Assembly: GCA_004292955.1 (NCBI GenBank)
Contig: RDXX01000105.1
Coordinates: forward strand, 1-39,101
Direction of reading: 5' to 3'
DNA from: Oscillatoriales cyanobacterium
Lineage (GTDB): Bacteria > Cyanobacteriota > Cyanobacteriia > Cyanobacteriales > Microcoleaceae
DNA: 39,101 bases
Under the pieces are notes generated by a model. That model made no database searches and had not been told where the DNA came from. It was given only the letters and a program-made list of their open reading frames with translations. Shown here in pieces: positions 16,559 through 24,584 of the stretch. How positions within the stretch are numbered: the stretch's first letter is position 1; each line of letters starts with the position of its first letter. Position numbers and translations under genes: made by a program.

Positions 16559-17182
16559 CTATTCAACCCAACGCACGCGCACAAAATGAGCTTCCCGTCC
16601 CCAGAAGTCCTGACTGACAGAAATATCAACAATACTCAAATTAAACGGAATAGCAGTTGTGACGTAGCGCTGAGCCAGAGCTCCCACATCGGGAGCTAAC
16701 TGAGCTGCTGTCGCCGCCGCCGCACCCAAACCCAAAAGTTGCAGAATGGGCCCCTTCGGTAGAGCTAAATTGATGCCGACAGCAAGTCCAGCAGTCAGCA
16801 GCATTGCCACCGACAAGTTGGTGCCACAGCGGGGATGTACGGCTAAATCCCACTCTCCGCTGGCAATCCGCTGCAAAGCTAATTGCACTGCATGACGCAA
16901 CTGTGCAATGTTAACGCGGCCGTACAGATAAAATCCTTGGTCAGTGGACATTCCGCCCAATAACTGATTATCTGCTCTTGCTGTCGGCGTACCGCCAGAT
17001 TGGCTGAGTACCCACACCGTAGCGTGTTCCAAAGCATGAACTTGGCGCAAAGTCAAGATTTCCTTCAAACCCGGAACAAAATCTAGCTGTCTTAATAAGT
17101 CAGCATCTTGAGTCTGCTGCGGGGCAAAGTCAAAAGGAATTTGGCTGGCGTGCCCAGAACTAGAAGCAGCATTTGTCGTCAT
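16559..17182 (-). CDS. Conserved cyanobacterial membrane protein (possibly DUF6391)
   Basis: A 207-residue protein. LKEILTLRQVHALEHATVWV holds a conserved-looking His/Glu cluster (HALEHA). HPRCGTN sits just before two hydrophobic stretches (VAMLLTAGLAVGINLAL and ILQLLGLGAAAATAAQ). This matches my memory of the cyanobacterial DUF6391 group, but the name is not confirmed. The HxxEH pattern could bind metal. It stands alone, 48 bases before the MORN gene on the same strand, and may be the distal cistron of that unit. Confidence 0.8.
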   Translation of the reverse strand: MTTNAASSSGHASQIPFDFAPQQTQDADLLRQLDFVPGLKEILTLRQVHALEHATVWVLSQSGGTPTARADNQLLGGMSTDQGFYLYGRVNIAQLRHAVQLALQRIASGEWDLAVHPRCGTNLSVAMLLTAGLAVGINLALPKGPILQLLGLGAAAATAAQLAPDVGALAQRYVTTAIPFNLSIVDISVSQDFWGREAHFVRVRWVE

Positions 17183-17230
17183 GTCAAAAGGCCTCCACTA
17201 ATGTCCGATCGCAAATTTTAGCAGCGAGAT

Positions 17231-18013
17231 TCAAGGTTGAACGCGCTTGCCTGCCCGAAACTCTCCAGAAAAGCGTCTACCTTTAGCATCTGTAATTACG
17301 CCTCTACCGTGAGGCAATCCCTTACGAAATTCGCCTTCGTAGCGAACGCCGTTGGGGAAACTGCAACTACCTTTACCGTCTAGCTTTTCGTTGAAAAACT
17401 GACCGTCGCAGCGAGTGCCGTCCGATCGAGTAAACACTCCGCGACCAAATGGGTTTCCTGCGAAAAATTGTCCGGCGTAGCGATCGCCCGTGGCAAAGAT
17501 AAATTGCCCTTGACCGTGTGGCTGACTGCTTGGAGCGCTGCCACCTACTTGTTGAACAATTTCAAATGTTCCTCTGTAGCGATCGCCCGTGGCAAAAATA
17601 GCTTCTCCCCTAACGATCAGACCGTTGCGGAACTCTCCTACCATGCGGTCATCGTTGGCGAACAGGAATGTGCCTTGACCGTTGGGCACGCCGTTACGAA
17701 ACTGTCCTTCATAGCGATCGCCCTTGGAGTATACGTATATTCCTTGTCCCTGAGGTCTGCCGTTGACGAAAGTTCCTTCATAATTGTCGCCATTTTCGTA
17801 GTTGCACTTGACTCTACCGTTCGGGGGAGAGCCTTCGCAAACCGGAGGGCGCTTTTGTTCTGCTGCTGGCGCCGCCAATGACGATTTAGTATTGGCTAGC
17901 AGTGAGAGGCATCCTACCCCCGTGCCAACCAACATGAATATTCCGAGTTGTTTAATTGAGCGAAGCATGACGGTTCTCAATTTTTTTTCTAAGGATTGAG
18001 CTAAATTTTGCAT
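17231..18013 (-). CDS. MORN-repeat protein, exported
   Basis: The 260-residue protein has an N-terminal hydrophobic segment (LGIFMLVGTGVGCLSLLA, about 20-38), probably a signal peptide. At least eight MORN repeats of about 23 residues follow, such as YEGTFVNGRPQGQG, YEGQFRNGVPNGQG, YAGQFFAGNPFGRG and YEGEFRKGLPHGRG. MORN repeats form extended beta-hairpin sheets that mediate protein or membrane contacts. The ATG overlaps the stop codon of the upstream Pro-rich lipoprotein in a TAATG arrangement, so translation is coupled and the two products may work together at the envelope. In-frame ATGs at codons 15 and 27 are weaker choices. Confidence 0.88.
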   Translation of the reverse strand: MQNLAQSLEKKLRTVMLRSIKQLGIFMLVGTGVGCLSLLANTKSSLAAPAAEQKRPPVCEGSPPNGRVKCNYENGDNYEGTFVNGRPQGQGIYVYSKGDRYEGQFRNGVPNGQGTFLFANDDRMVGEFRNGLIVRGEAIFATGDRYRGTFEIVQQVGGSAPSSQPHGQGQFIFATGDRYAGQFFAGNPFGRGVFTRSDGTRCDGQFFNEKLDGKGSCSFPNGVRYEGEFRKGLPHGRGVITDAKGRRFSGEFRAGKRVQP

Positions 18014-19485
18014 TAAATTGGGTTCTGGGCAACTCGGGGAGATTTTTCTCCCACAATTTTAGAAACCTCTACACCGTTTTCTTCTAGAACCACAATCGGA
18101 TCGGCTCCTGATTTGAAATCAACCCGTTTGATTAGCACCTGCCCGCTGGCAATCCGCTGTCCTACTTTGATATATCGACTTGTTGGCTCGTTAGGTGCTT
18201 TCACAATTACCAGTATGTCATTACCAACTCTGACTACGCCACTAACTTCAACTCCTTTGGCATTGTCTGTCGAAGGCGGTGGCGGTGGTGGTGCGGGGGG
18301 TGGTGGTGGATTCCGGTCTTGCCACGAGGGCGGCGGTGTTAATTCCGGCAGCTTGGGCAGACCGGGCAATTCTCTGGTGGCGATATTGGGAATGTTGGGA
18401 GGGCGGGGCGGGCCGGGCGGGCGGGCGGCGATCGCTGGCGGGCGTCCCGGTGTTGCTCCTGGCCGTCCCGGTGTCTGGGCCGGTCGTCGCGTGCCTTGGG
18501 GGCTTGCCGTGGTGCCTCTGGGGAAGCCCGGTATAGAGGGAACTCCCGGTATTGATGATGCCGGAGCTCCTGCTATGTCTGGGGAACCTGCTGGTCTGGC
18601 TCCGGGGCGTCCGGGTCTGGTACCGGTGCCGCCCGTCGTGCCTGTTGGGAACCCCGGTATAGAAGGCACTCCCGGTATTGATGCCGGATTTCCCGCGACG
18701 TTTGGGGCACCTGCTGGTCTGGCTCCGGGGCGTCCGGGTCTGGTACCGGTGCCGCCCGTCGTGCCTGTTGGGAACCCCGGTATTGATGCCGGATTTCCTG
18801 CGACGTTTGGGGAGCCTGCTGGTCTGGCTCCGGGGCGTCCGGGGGCTGCTTGGGGACGCGCTGAAATTGGCGGCCGCCATTGGGGTAGGGGGGTTAGCGG
18901 CAGGTTGGGAAGACTTGACACCTGTGCGGGGCTTTGAGCTTTGGGAAGTTCGGCAACTGTGCCACCCCCTGGTGCCCTGTTCGATCCCGGTACTGGCGTC
19001 CACCGAGGTGGGTTTCTCTCGTCTGGCAGCTTGGGCAGACTTGGAACTTGTCTGACTGGGAGGTTGGGGAGTTCGTTGCCCGCTGTCCCGCCACCGTCTG
19101 TTTTGAGTGGTTGAGGGGGAAGGACTGAGAATGGGTCATTTGCTTGGCCGGGGACAGATGTCTGTGGAATTGCCCTTGGGGCTGTCTTTTTGCCATCAAT
19201 GTCTGCTTGAGCTTGTCTGGCGCGATCGTCAGGGTTTGTCGATCGGATCAAGCCGGGGGGCTGGGCCGCTACTACTGGAGAGGGGAATGTCTGAGCTCCT
19301 GGTGTGGGACTTGCCACACCCCCGGTCGTTCCGGGAGCGTTGGCTGCTGGTGCCCCTGGTGTTGCACCCGGACTGATACTAGGACTAGGAGTGGGACTGG
19401 CTGTGTCGCCACCCCCGTCGCCGCCGCATCCCCCGATCGAGAAAGCCAGCATTCCTATAGTTGCAAAATATAAAAGTTTACGCAT
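18013..19485 (-). CDS. Pro/Gly-rich repeat lipoprotein with conserved C-terminal domain
   Basis: A 490-residue lipoprotein; the signal ends SIGGC (Cys20). Residues 25-390 are low-complexity Pro/Gly/Ala/Thr sequence. They include three long repeats built on RPGRPGARPAG, NVAGNPASIPG and FPTGTTGGTGT (about 225-320) and a Pro run near 390-405. Such a segment could span the periplasm. The last 75 residues (VEVSGVVRVGNDILVIVKAP, YIKVGQRIASGQVLIKRVDF, VVLEENGVEV) form a compact beta-rich domain similar in outline to PilP/secretin-associated or biotinyl-like domains; this is inference. The gene is coupled by a one-base overlap to the MORN gene. Long open frames on the other strand here are composition artefacts. 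Confidence 0.85.
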   Translation of the reverse strand: MRKLLYFATIGMLAFSIGGCGGDGGGDTASPTPSPSISPGATPGAPAANAPGTTGGVASPTPGAQTFPSPVVAAQPPGLIRSTNPDDRARQAQADIDGKKTAPRAIPQTSVPGQANDPFSVLPPQPLKTDGGGTAGNELPNLPVRQVPSLPKLPDERNPPRWTPVPGSNRAPGGGTVAELPKAQSPAQVSSLPNLPLTPLPQWRPPISARPQAAPGRPGARPAGSPNVAGNPASIPGFPTGTTGGTGTRPGRPGARPAGAPNVAGNPASIPGVPSIPGFPTGTTGGTGTRPGRPGARPAGSPDIAGAPASSIPGVPSIPGFPRGTTASPQGTRRPAQTPGRPGATPGRPPAIAARPPGPPRPPNIPNIATRELPGLPKLPELTPPPSWQDRNPPPPPAPPPPPPSTDNAKGVEVSGVVRVGNDILVIVKAPNEPTSRYIKVGQRIASGQVLIKRVDFKSGADPIVVLEENGVEVSKIVGEKSPRVAQNPI

Positions 19486-19704
19486 TACCGATCGTCCCCA
19501 AACGCCTGACTTTTAAGTGATCCAAATGGCAATTGCAGTTGCTGCCATTTGCCGCTTTTCAGTTTACCTGGTTTGATGGTATGCGATCGCTTTTAAATTG
19601 CCAAGTTTTCCGGACGATTTGATGTTGAAGCGGGCCCTGGGTTTTCAGGAGCAGGTTAGGATATCAATGGCGGTGGTTCTTGCACATATTTAATCAATTA
19701 GGGC

Positions 19705-20388
19705 ATGGTTATGGTGGCAAAAGTGATTCTGCAACGGATTTGGCGATCGGGCATTGTTTCTGTGGCTATTTTGGTAGGTCTGGGATCGGTGGGAAGCGGC
19801 AATGTGAATGCTCATTCACATCAGCCAGAAACAAAGGTGATGGCATTGGTGCCACTTGTGAGTTCCCAGCAGCACGCGCGGCGGAGCTATCCCGAAGGGA
19901 ATCGCACTTTAACAGCAGCCTCGGAAGCCACAAGTGGCAATGTGTATTCTCAGTTTCGCAGGGGCACCTCAAATCCTGGTGCCCAACCGCCAGCCAATCA
20001 ACCAGCCTCTGGTGGGAATCAAAAGGTATTTCAAGCGAAAATCAAGCGCCGCGCGGGTGGGACACCTGTGATTGATGTGGTATTTAACGGTAACAAGACT
20101 TTTGAAATGATTGTCGATACCGGGGCGAGCGGCACTTTAATTACTCAGCGGATGGCTACTGCACTGGGAGTGAGGCAAGTGGGCACTGGGAGAGCGGGGA
20201 TCGCTGACGGTAGCATTGTCGAGTTCCCCATTGGTTTGGTGCGATCGATTCGGGTTGGGGGTGCTGCCATCCAAAATGTCGAAGTGGCGATCGCCAAACA
20301 AATGGAAATTGGTCTCCTCGGTCACGATTTCTTTGGCAATTACGATGTGAAAATCAAAAAAGATGTTGTAGAGTTTTATGTCCGCTGA
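19705..20388 (+). CDS. Retropepsin-like aspartic protease
   Basis: A 227-residue protein with a hydrophobic start (IVSVAILVGLGSVGSGNVNA), probably a signal peptide or anchor. After a Pro/Ser linker, the C-terminal 115 residues are a single retroviral-type protease domain (clan AA, TIGR02281-like). The catalytic Asp138 is in MIVDTGASGTLIT, followed by GVRQVGTGRAGIADGS and the second hydrophobic motif GLLGHDFFGNYDV. Such enzymes act as homodimers. The substrate is unknown. ATG at 19705 is followed by a second in-frame ATG two codons on. The gene stands alone upstream of gpmI. Confidence 0.87.
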   Translation: MVMVAKVILQRIWRSGIVSVAILVGLGSVGSGNVNAHSHQPETKVMALVPLVSSQQHARRSYPEGNRTLTAASEATSGNVYSQFRRGTSNPGAQPPANQPASGGNQKVFQAKIKRRAGGTPVIDVVFNGNKTFEMIVDTGASGTLITQRMATALGVRQVGTGRAGIADGSIVEFPIGLVRSIRVGGAAIQNVEVAIAKQMEIGLLGHDFFGNYDVKIKKDVVEFYVR

Positions 20389-20806
20389 AACTGAGACAAT
20401 TCAGAAACCAATTTTTATTTGCATACTGTTAAAGTTATTCGCAGCCCGGTCAAGGCTGTTTAATTTATTTTTTGAGCCACTAGCAAAATACGACCAAGTG
20501 TGGTATTGTTTTGAGTGTTTCCAGAGCAGTTTACCGTTGAACAATCCGGGAAAATCCGGCTGTCAAAGCACGGCCACTGTTGGCGCTATCGAGTAACAGT
20601 ATCCAACGGTGGATTCAGAGTTCAAGTCAAGGCAATCAATTAGACAATTTGCCGATCGGGTGGAAATTAGTTTCCAAAATGCTGTGGCTGGGGGAATTAT
20701 TGTTCGTGTTGTTGGGCCGCTGTACAAAATATATGAGCGGAAGATGTTCCGCAAAATCGGCAATAATGACGATCGAGAAATTAATTATTGTAAATAGGGT
20801 ATTGGC
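20389..20806. other. Intergenic region without recognised gene
   Basis: No family is recognised in these 418 bases. A 62-codon open frame (20609-20797) lacks a convincing ribosome-binding site and any motif. The stretch probably holds the 3' end of the protease transcript and the gpmI promoter. Confidence 0.5.
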
Positions 20807-22408
20807 ATGGCACAAACGTCTGTATCTCCTGTAGTGCTGATTATTCTAGATGGCTGGGGTTATCGTGAAGAAAAAGACGGAAATGCGATCGCCTTAGCGA
20901 AAACACCCGTGATGGACAGTCTCTGGGCAGCTTATCCCAGAACTCTGATTAACACATCAGGTCGGGCGGTAGGGCTTCCAGACGGGCAAATGGGCAACTC
21001 GGAAGTCGGTCACTTAAATCTCGGCGCCGGCCGCGTGGTTCCTCAAGAGTTAGTGCGAATCTCGGATGCTGTCGAAGATGGTTCTTTGCTCGACAACCGG
21101 GCGCTGGTTAAACTTTGCGAGGAAGTGCGCCGTCGGGGCGGCAAGTTACACCTGACCGGTCTTTGTTCCGAGGGTGGGGTACACTCGCACCTGAGTCACA
21201 TTTTGGGTTTGCTACAGCTAGCAAAAGCACAGGGAATTTCTGAAGTTTGCATCCACGCGATTACAGACGGCCGCGATACTACTCCGAAAGAGGGTGTAGA
21301 AGCTCTCAGCAAGATAGAAGGTTATATCAAACAAGTAGGAGTGGGTCGGATTGCTACCATCAGCGGCCGCTATTACGCGATGGACAGAGACAAACGCTGG
21401 GATCGGGTGAGCCGCGCTTATGAGGTAATGACGGTTGAGAGCGCACCTGATGGTCGATCGGCAGTTGATGTGTTGCAGGCCTCCTATGCTGAAGGAGTAA
21501 CCGACGAGTTTGCAGTTCCGACTCGCATTGCCCCGGGAGCGGTGGCATCCGGGGATGGGATGATTTTCTTCAATTTTCGACCGGACAGGGCTAGAGAGTT
21601 GACTCAGGCTTTTGTAGCGCCAGATTTTAAGGGCTTTGAACGATCATTAATTGAGCCGCTGACCTTTGCGAGTTTTACTCAGTACGACCCCAAACTGTCG
21701 TCGGTACTGGTGGCTTTTGAACCCCAGAATTTGAACAATATTCTGGGTGAGGTGATTTCTAAGCACGGTTTGCGACAGTTGCGGACAGCGGAAACTGAAA
21801 AGTACGCTCACGTGACTTATTTTTTTAATGGGGGTCTGGAAGAGCCTTTTGAGGGGGAAGACCGCGAAATGGTGCAGAGTCCGATGGTGGCGACTTACGA
21901 TGAGGCGCCGGAGATGTCGGCCGCTGAGGTGACGGATGTGGCGCTGGAGGCTTTGTCCAAGCGGATTTATTCGTTTGTGGTGCTTAACTACGCTAACCCG
22001 GATATGGTTGGTCATACGGGGATGCTGGATGCGACGATAATTGCGGTTCAAACTGTGGATAAATGTTTGGGGCGGCTGTTGACCGGGATTTCCCAAGCTG
22101 GGGGAACGGCAATTATTATTGCTGACCACGGAAATGCTGAGGTGATGTTCGACGAGAACGGGAATTCTTGGACGGCTCACACTACTAACCCGGTGCCCTT
22201 TATTCTAATAGAAGGCGAAGGTCTGAAAATTCCAGGTCACGGAGGGAATGTTGCTCTCAGGGCGGACGGCTGTTTGGCCGATGTGGCGCCGACGATTTTG
22301 GAGCTGTTGAGGTTGCCTCAGCCCCCGGAGATGACTGGAAAGTCTATGATTCAAGCTGCTGAATTTGAAGTTCGGGCTAATCGCACTCCGGTGCGGGTGC
22401 GGCTTTAG
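20807..22408 (+). CDS. gpmI: 2,3-bisphosphoglycerate-independent phosphoglycerate mutase
   Basis: GpmI interconverts 3-phosphoglycerate and 2-phosphoglycerate in glycolysis and uses two Mn2+ ions. The 533-residue length fits. Asp15 in ILDGWGYR is a metal ligand. Ser65 in MGNSEVGHLN is the phospho-accepting residue. HAITDGRDTTP, YYAMDRDKRWDR and FNFRPDRARE give the transferase-domain substrate pocket. YANPDMVGHTG and IADHGNAE supply the remaining metal ligands of the alkaline-phosphatase-like domain. ATG at 20807 follows a weak AGGG box. It is a housekeeping gene with secG downstream on the same strand after a palindromic repeat. Confidence 0.97.
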   Translation: MAQTSVSPVVLIILDGWGYREEKDGNAIALAKTPVMDSLWAAYPRTLINTSGRAVGLPDGQMGNSEVGHLNLGAGRVVPQELVRISDAVEDGSLLDNRALVKLCEEVRRRGGKLHLTGLCSEGGVHSHLSHILGLLQLAKAQGISEVCIHAITDGRDTTPKEGVEALSKIEGYIKQVGVGRIATISGRYYAMDRDKRWDRVSRAYEVMTVESAPDGRSAVDVLQASYAEGVTDEFAVPTRIAPGAVASGDGMIFFNFRPDRARELTQAFVAPDFKGFERSLIEPLTFASFTQYDPKLSSVLVAFEPQNLNNILGEVISKHGLRQLRTAETEKYAHVTYFFNGGLEEPFEGEDREMVQSPMVATYDEAPEMSAAEVTDVALEALSKRIYSFVVLNYANPDMVGHTGMLDATIIAVQTVDKCLGRLLTGISQAGGTAIIIADHGNAEVMFDENGNSWTAHTTNPVPFILIEGEGLKIPGHGGNVALRADGCLADVAPTILELLRLPQPPEMTGKSMIQAAEFEVRANRTPVRVRL

Positions 22409-22441
22409 GAAGTCTGGGCTACAGGTAGGTAGGGTTAGGCA

Positions 22442-22511
22442 AGGTACGTAGTTGGGCTTCAGCCCTCTTTAGACATATATACAAAGAGGGCTAAAGCCCA
22501 ACTACGTACCT
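22442..22511. repeat. GGTACGTAGTTGGGCTTCAG inverted repeat downstream of gpmI
   Basis: AGGTACGTAGTTGGGCTTCA and the following CCCTCTTT are mirrored by AAAGAGGGCTAAAGCCC and CAACTACGTACCT around a short ATATAT loop. With about 28 paired positions it would give a very stable RNA hairpin and may end gpmI transcription. Confidence 0.85.
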
Positions 22512-22651
22512 ATCTCTCTCCTGACTATAAAACCCCCCTGCTTTTTAAGGATGATTTAGGGGATCGGGCCTCGACTGCCCGGTTGTGTGCGATCGACTAA
22601 ATTTGATATGATAATGAATTACCGATTACTAATTACCAATTAGCCCAAATT

Positions 22652-22891
22652 ATGAATATTGTTTCTGTGTTACAAGTTATCTGGTCTTTGTCTGCTTTAG
22701 GACTTGTGGTTTTTGTATTGCTCCACAGTCCTAAAGGCGATGGCATTGGAGGAATTGGCGGACAAGCTCAATTATTTACCAGCGCTAAGAGTGCGGAAAC
22801 AACTCTCAATCGGATTACTTGGGGTCTGTCTATTGTGTTTATGGGTTTGACTATTATTTTGAGTGCTGGTTGGTTGACTCCTAAGTTGTAA
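22652..22891 (+). CDS. secG: Preprotein translocase subunit SecG
   Basis: A 79-residue membrane protein with two hydrophobic helices (VIWSLSALGLVVFVLLHS and LSIVFMGLTIILSAGWL) separated by a cytoplasmic Gly-rich loop (PKGDGIGGIGGQAQLFTSAK). This is the SecG signature. SecG binds SecYE and helps SecA-driven export. gpmI lies directly upstream on the same strand, separated by a hairpin repeat, so secG may have its own promoter in the AT-rich sequence near 22590-22640. Confidence 0.95.
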   Translation: MNIVSVLQVIWSLSALGLVVFVLLHSPKGDGIGGIGGQAQLFTSAKSAETTLNRITWGLSIVFMGLTIILSAGWLTPKL

Positions 22892-22904
22892 GATTAGGAT
22901 TTTT

Positions 22905-22995
22905 AACCGCAGATGTAGGCAGATAAACACAGATTAACGCAGATGAAGTTGATATAATTTGTATTCATCTGCGCTTATTTGTGTGTATCTGCGGT
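22905..22995. repeat. ACCGCAGAT...ATCTGCGGT inverted repeat
   Basis: ACCGCAGATGTAGGCAGATA with AACACAGATTAACGCAGATG at the left pairs with CATCTGCGC and GTGTGTATCTGCGGT at the right. It ends seven bases before the ATG of the matrixin-like gene, so it lies in that gene's 5' untranslated region. Confidence 0.8.
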
Positions 22996-23002
22996 CTGAA
23001 AA

Positions 23003-23740
23003 ATGCGGTTGTGGAAAGTTTCGATAAAAGCTCGATTGCTGGCTGGTTTGGGATTGGCTTTATGTTGTTTTAGTCTCATAATTTTTACTCAGGTTAATGC
23101 TCCGGCGGCGAGTCTTTCTCTTTCTCCTCTCCCAAATACTTGGCCCTCTCCACAGGTTCATCCTTTACCACCAACGCTGGCTAATTGGCAAGATGCAACT
23201 AATAGCGGCGATTATTTCGATCGCATTAAACAGCCAAATGTCGGTCATTTGCTATGGTCGAAGTTCCCGATTCAGGTGTATGTGGAGCGTCCGGTTGAGG
23301 GGAATAAGTCTGAAGAATGGATAGCAGCGGTGTTGGGTGTTGTGCGGGAATGGGGGGTTTATTTGCCTTTGCAAGTCGTGGATAGTTCTGAGGCGGCTGA
23401 TATTAGAATTTTACGTCAGGCTCCGCCTTTGCGTCAAGGGCTTTTGCGATCGCGATCGGGGGAATCTACCTATGAGTTGTACAATCGTCGGGACGGGGAT
23501 AAAACTGTTTTATCTCATCGGTTTGCGGTTTATTTGAATCCGAATCAAGTGGGTAAGTATGTTCCGGCGACGGCGCGGCATGAGTTGGGGCACGCTTTGG
23601 GGATTTGGGGCCACAGTTTGCTGGAAACTGATGTGCTTTATTTTTCTCAGGTGCGGAATCCTCCGGCTATTTCTGCGAGGGATGTTAATACTTTGAAGCG
23701 GCTTTACGAACAGCCAACTCGGTTGGGATGGGAATTATAG
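23003..23740 (+). CDS. Matrixin-like zinc metalloprotease (M10-type), exported
   Basis: A 245-residue protein with an N-terminal signal or anchor (LLAGLGLALCCFSLIIF, about 12-28). The metzincin zinc site is complete at residues 193-203: HELGHALGIWGH (His193, Glu194, His197, His203). The DVLYFSQVRNPP segment sits where the Met-turn should be but carries Leu instead of Met. FPIQVYVE and RHELGH flank the usual small catalytic domain. It probably acts outside the cytoplasm on unknown proteins. The gene starts seven bases after an inverted repeat, which could influence its translation. Confidence 0.88.
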   Translation: MRLWKVSIKARLLAGLGLALCCFSLIIFTQVNAPAASLSLSPLPNTWPSPQVHPLPPTLANWQDATNSGDYFDRIKQPNVGHLLWSKFPIQVYVERPVEGNKSEEWIAAVLGVVREWGVYLPLQVVDSSEAADIRILRQAPPLRQGLLRSRSGESTYELYNRRDGDKTVLSHRFAVYLNPNQVGKYVPATARHELGHALGIWGHSLLETDVLYFSQVRNPPAISARDVNTLKRLYEQPTRLGWEL

Positions 23741-23756
23741 TTTAAACCACAAATTC

Positions 23757-23810
23757 CCGGCGATTGGAAATCGCGTCTACACAAACGAAGTCCACCTGCG
23801 TGGACTAAGA
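23757..23810. repeat. Dispersed repeat copy (GATTGGAAATCGCGTCTACA family)
   Basis: CGATTGGAAATCGCGTCTAC then ACAAACGAAGTCC and CGTGGACTAAG is a diverged copy of the element at 8.9 and 9.2 kb. It lies between the metalloprotease and Nudix genes. Confidence 0.75.
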
Positions 23811-23849
23811 GAAGATTCCGATTAGTTATTAATAGCAAAGAGAAAAAAT

Positions 23850-24317
23850 ATGAAAGATGAAGCTTTTGGCATTGTGCCAGTTTTTGCGACTGAAACTGAT
23901 AGTTTGTTTTTGTTGATTCAACATCAAGCCGGACATTGGGCGTTTCCTAAAGGTCACGCGAATCCGGGGGAATCTGCGCTAGAAACGGCGAAGCGGGAGT
24001 TTGAGGAGGAAACTGGCATCCGCGATTGTGAAGTGGTTGAGGAGCCTAGTTTTGTGGAAAGTTATTCCTTTGTTAAGGAAGGGAAGCCTAGTTCTGTGCA
24101 ACATTATTCCTCTGCTAAGGAAGGGGAATCAATTGAAAAGACTGTTACTTACTTTTTGGCTTTTGTAAATTCAATGGAAGTTCAGTTGCAAGTAGAGGAA
24201 GTTCAGAATCATGCTTGGAGTTCTTTTGAGGATGCAGTCAAGCAGATTACTTTTGATGGGAATCGGCAAATCTTGAGGGAAGTTAAAGCTTTTTTGGACG
24301 GCAAAAAAAAGAGTTAA
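23850..24317 (+). CDS. Nudix hydrolase with an internal 14-residue duplication
   Basis: The 155-residue Nudix-fold enzyme probably cleaves a nucleoside diphosphate derivative such as Ap4A. The Nudix box fits the consensus exactly: G-x5-E-x7-REFEEETGI, in GHANPGESALETAKREFEEE. HWAFPKGH precedes it, as in Ap4A hydrolases. Between the box and the last strands lie two near-identical 14-residue units, encoded by a 42-base tandem duplication (24045-24086 and 24087-24128). It keeps the frame and lengthens a surface loop. The gene converges with the rhodanese-like gene, with a strong palindrome between them. Confidence 0.9.
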   Translation: MKDEAFGIVPVFATETDSLFLLIQHQAGHWAFPKGHANPGESALETAKREFEEETGIRDCEVVEEPSFVESYSFVKEGKPSSVQHYSSAKEGESIEKTVTYFLAFVNSMEVQLQVEEVQNHAWSSFEDAVKQITFDGNRQILREVKAFLDGKKKS

Positions 24318-24426
24318 TATCAAATCTCCTTATCTACCCATAATTAAGTTTGTAGTAAGGACTTTAGTCCTATCTTAAAACTTTTATTCGCTAAGGACTG
24401 AAGTGGGTGCATCTCACTTTTGAAGA

Positions 24427-24493
24427 GGGCGAAGCATGACCGCATATAAGTTATTAGTTATAATCTCCTATTTTCTGCGGTCATGCTTCGCCC
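24427..24493. repeat. GGGCGAAGCATGACCGCA inverted repeat
   Basis: Perfect 18-base arms at 24427-24444 and 24476-24493 enclose a 31-base AT-rich loop. Upstream (24343-24375) are degraded AAGGACTTTAGTCC units like those near 13.1 kb. Confidence 0.85.
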
Positions 24494-24536
24494 CTACGGA
24501 TATCTGAAGTTATTACTAGAAACAAATTGTTCTGTT

Positions 24537-24569
24537 AGATACCCGACTTCTTGAAGAAGTCGGGTATCT
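24537..24569. terminator. Perfect 16-bp hairpin between convergent genes, probable bidirectional terminator
   Basis: AGATACCCGACTTCTT, a single G, then AAGAAGTCGGGTATCT forms a perfect hairpin 16 bases from the stop of the minus-strand rhodanese-like gene. Position between convergent genes suggests termination in both directions, although no long U tract follows. The same motif is also a common dispersed repeat in cyanobacteria. Confidence 0.6.
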
Positions 24570-24584
24570 AGGTTTTCTGTGAGA

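Noticed and set aside
18113..18937. 274-codon plus-strand open frame opposite the Pro-rich lipoprotein gene
   Set aside because: It is the antisense of GC-rich Pro/Gly codons; the minus-strand frame has a lipoprotein signal, a conserved C-terminal domain and a coupled downstream gene.
20609..20797. 62-codon open frame before gpmI
   Set aside because: No motif, no convincing ribosome-binding site, and composition typical of noncoding DNA.
21647..22180. 177-codon minus-strand frame within gpmI
   Set aside because: Antisense shadow of a fully conserved glycolytic gene.
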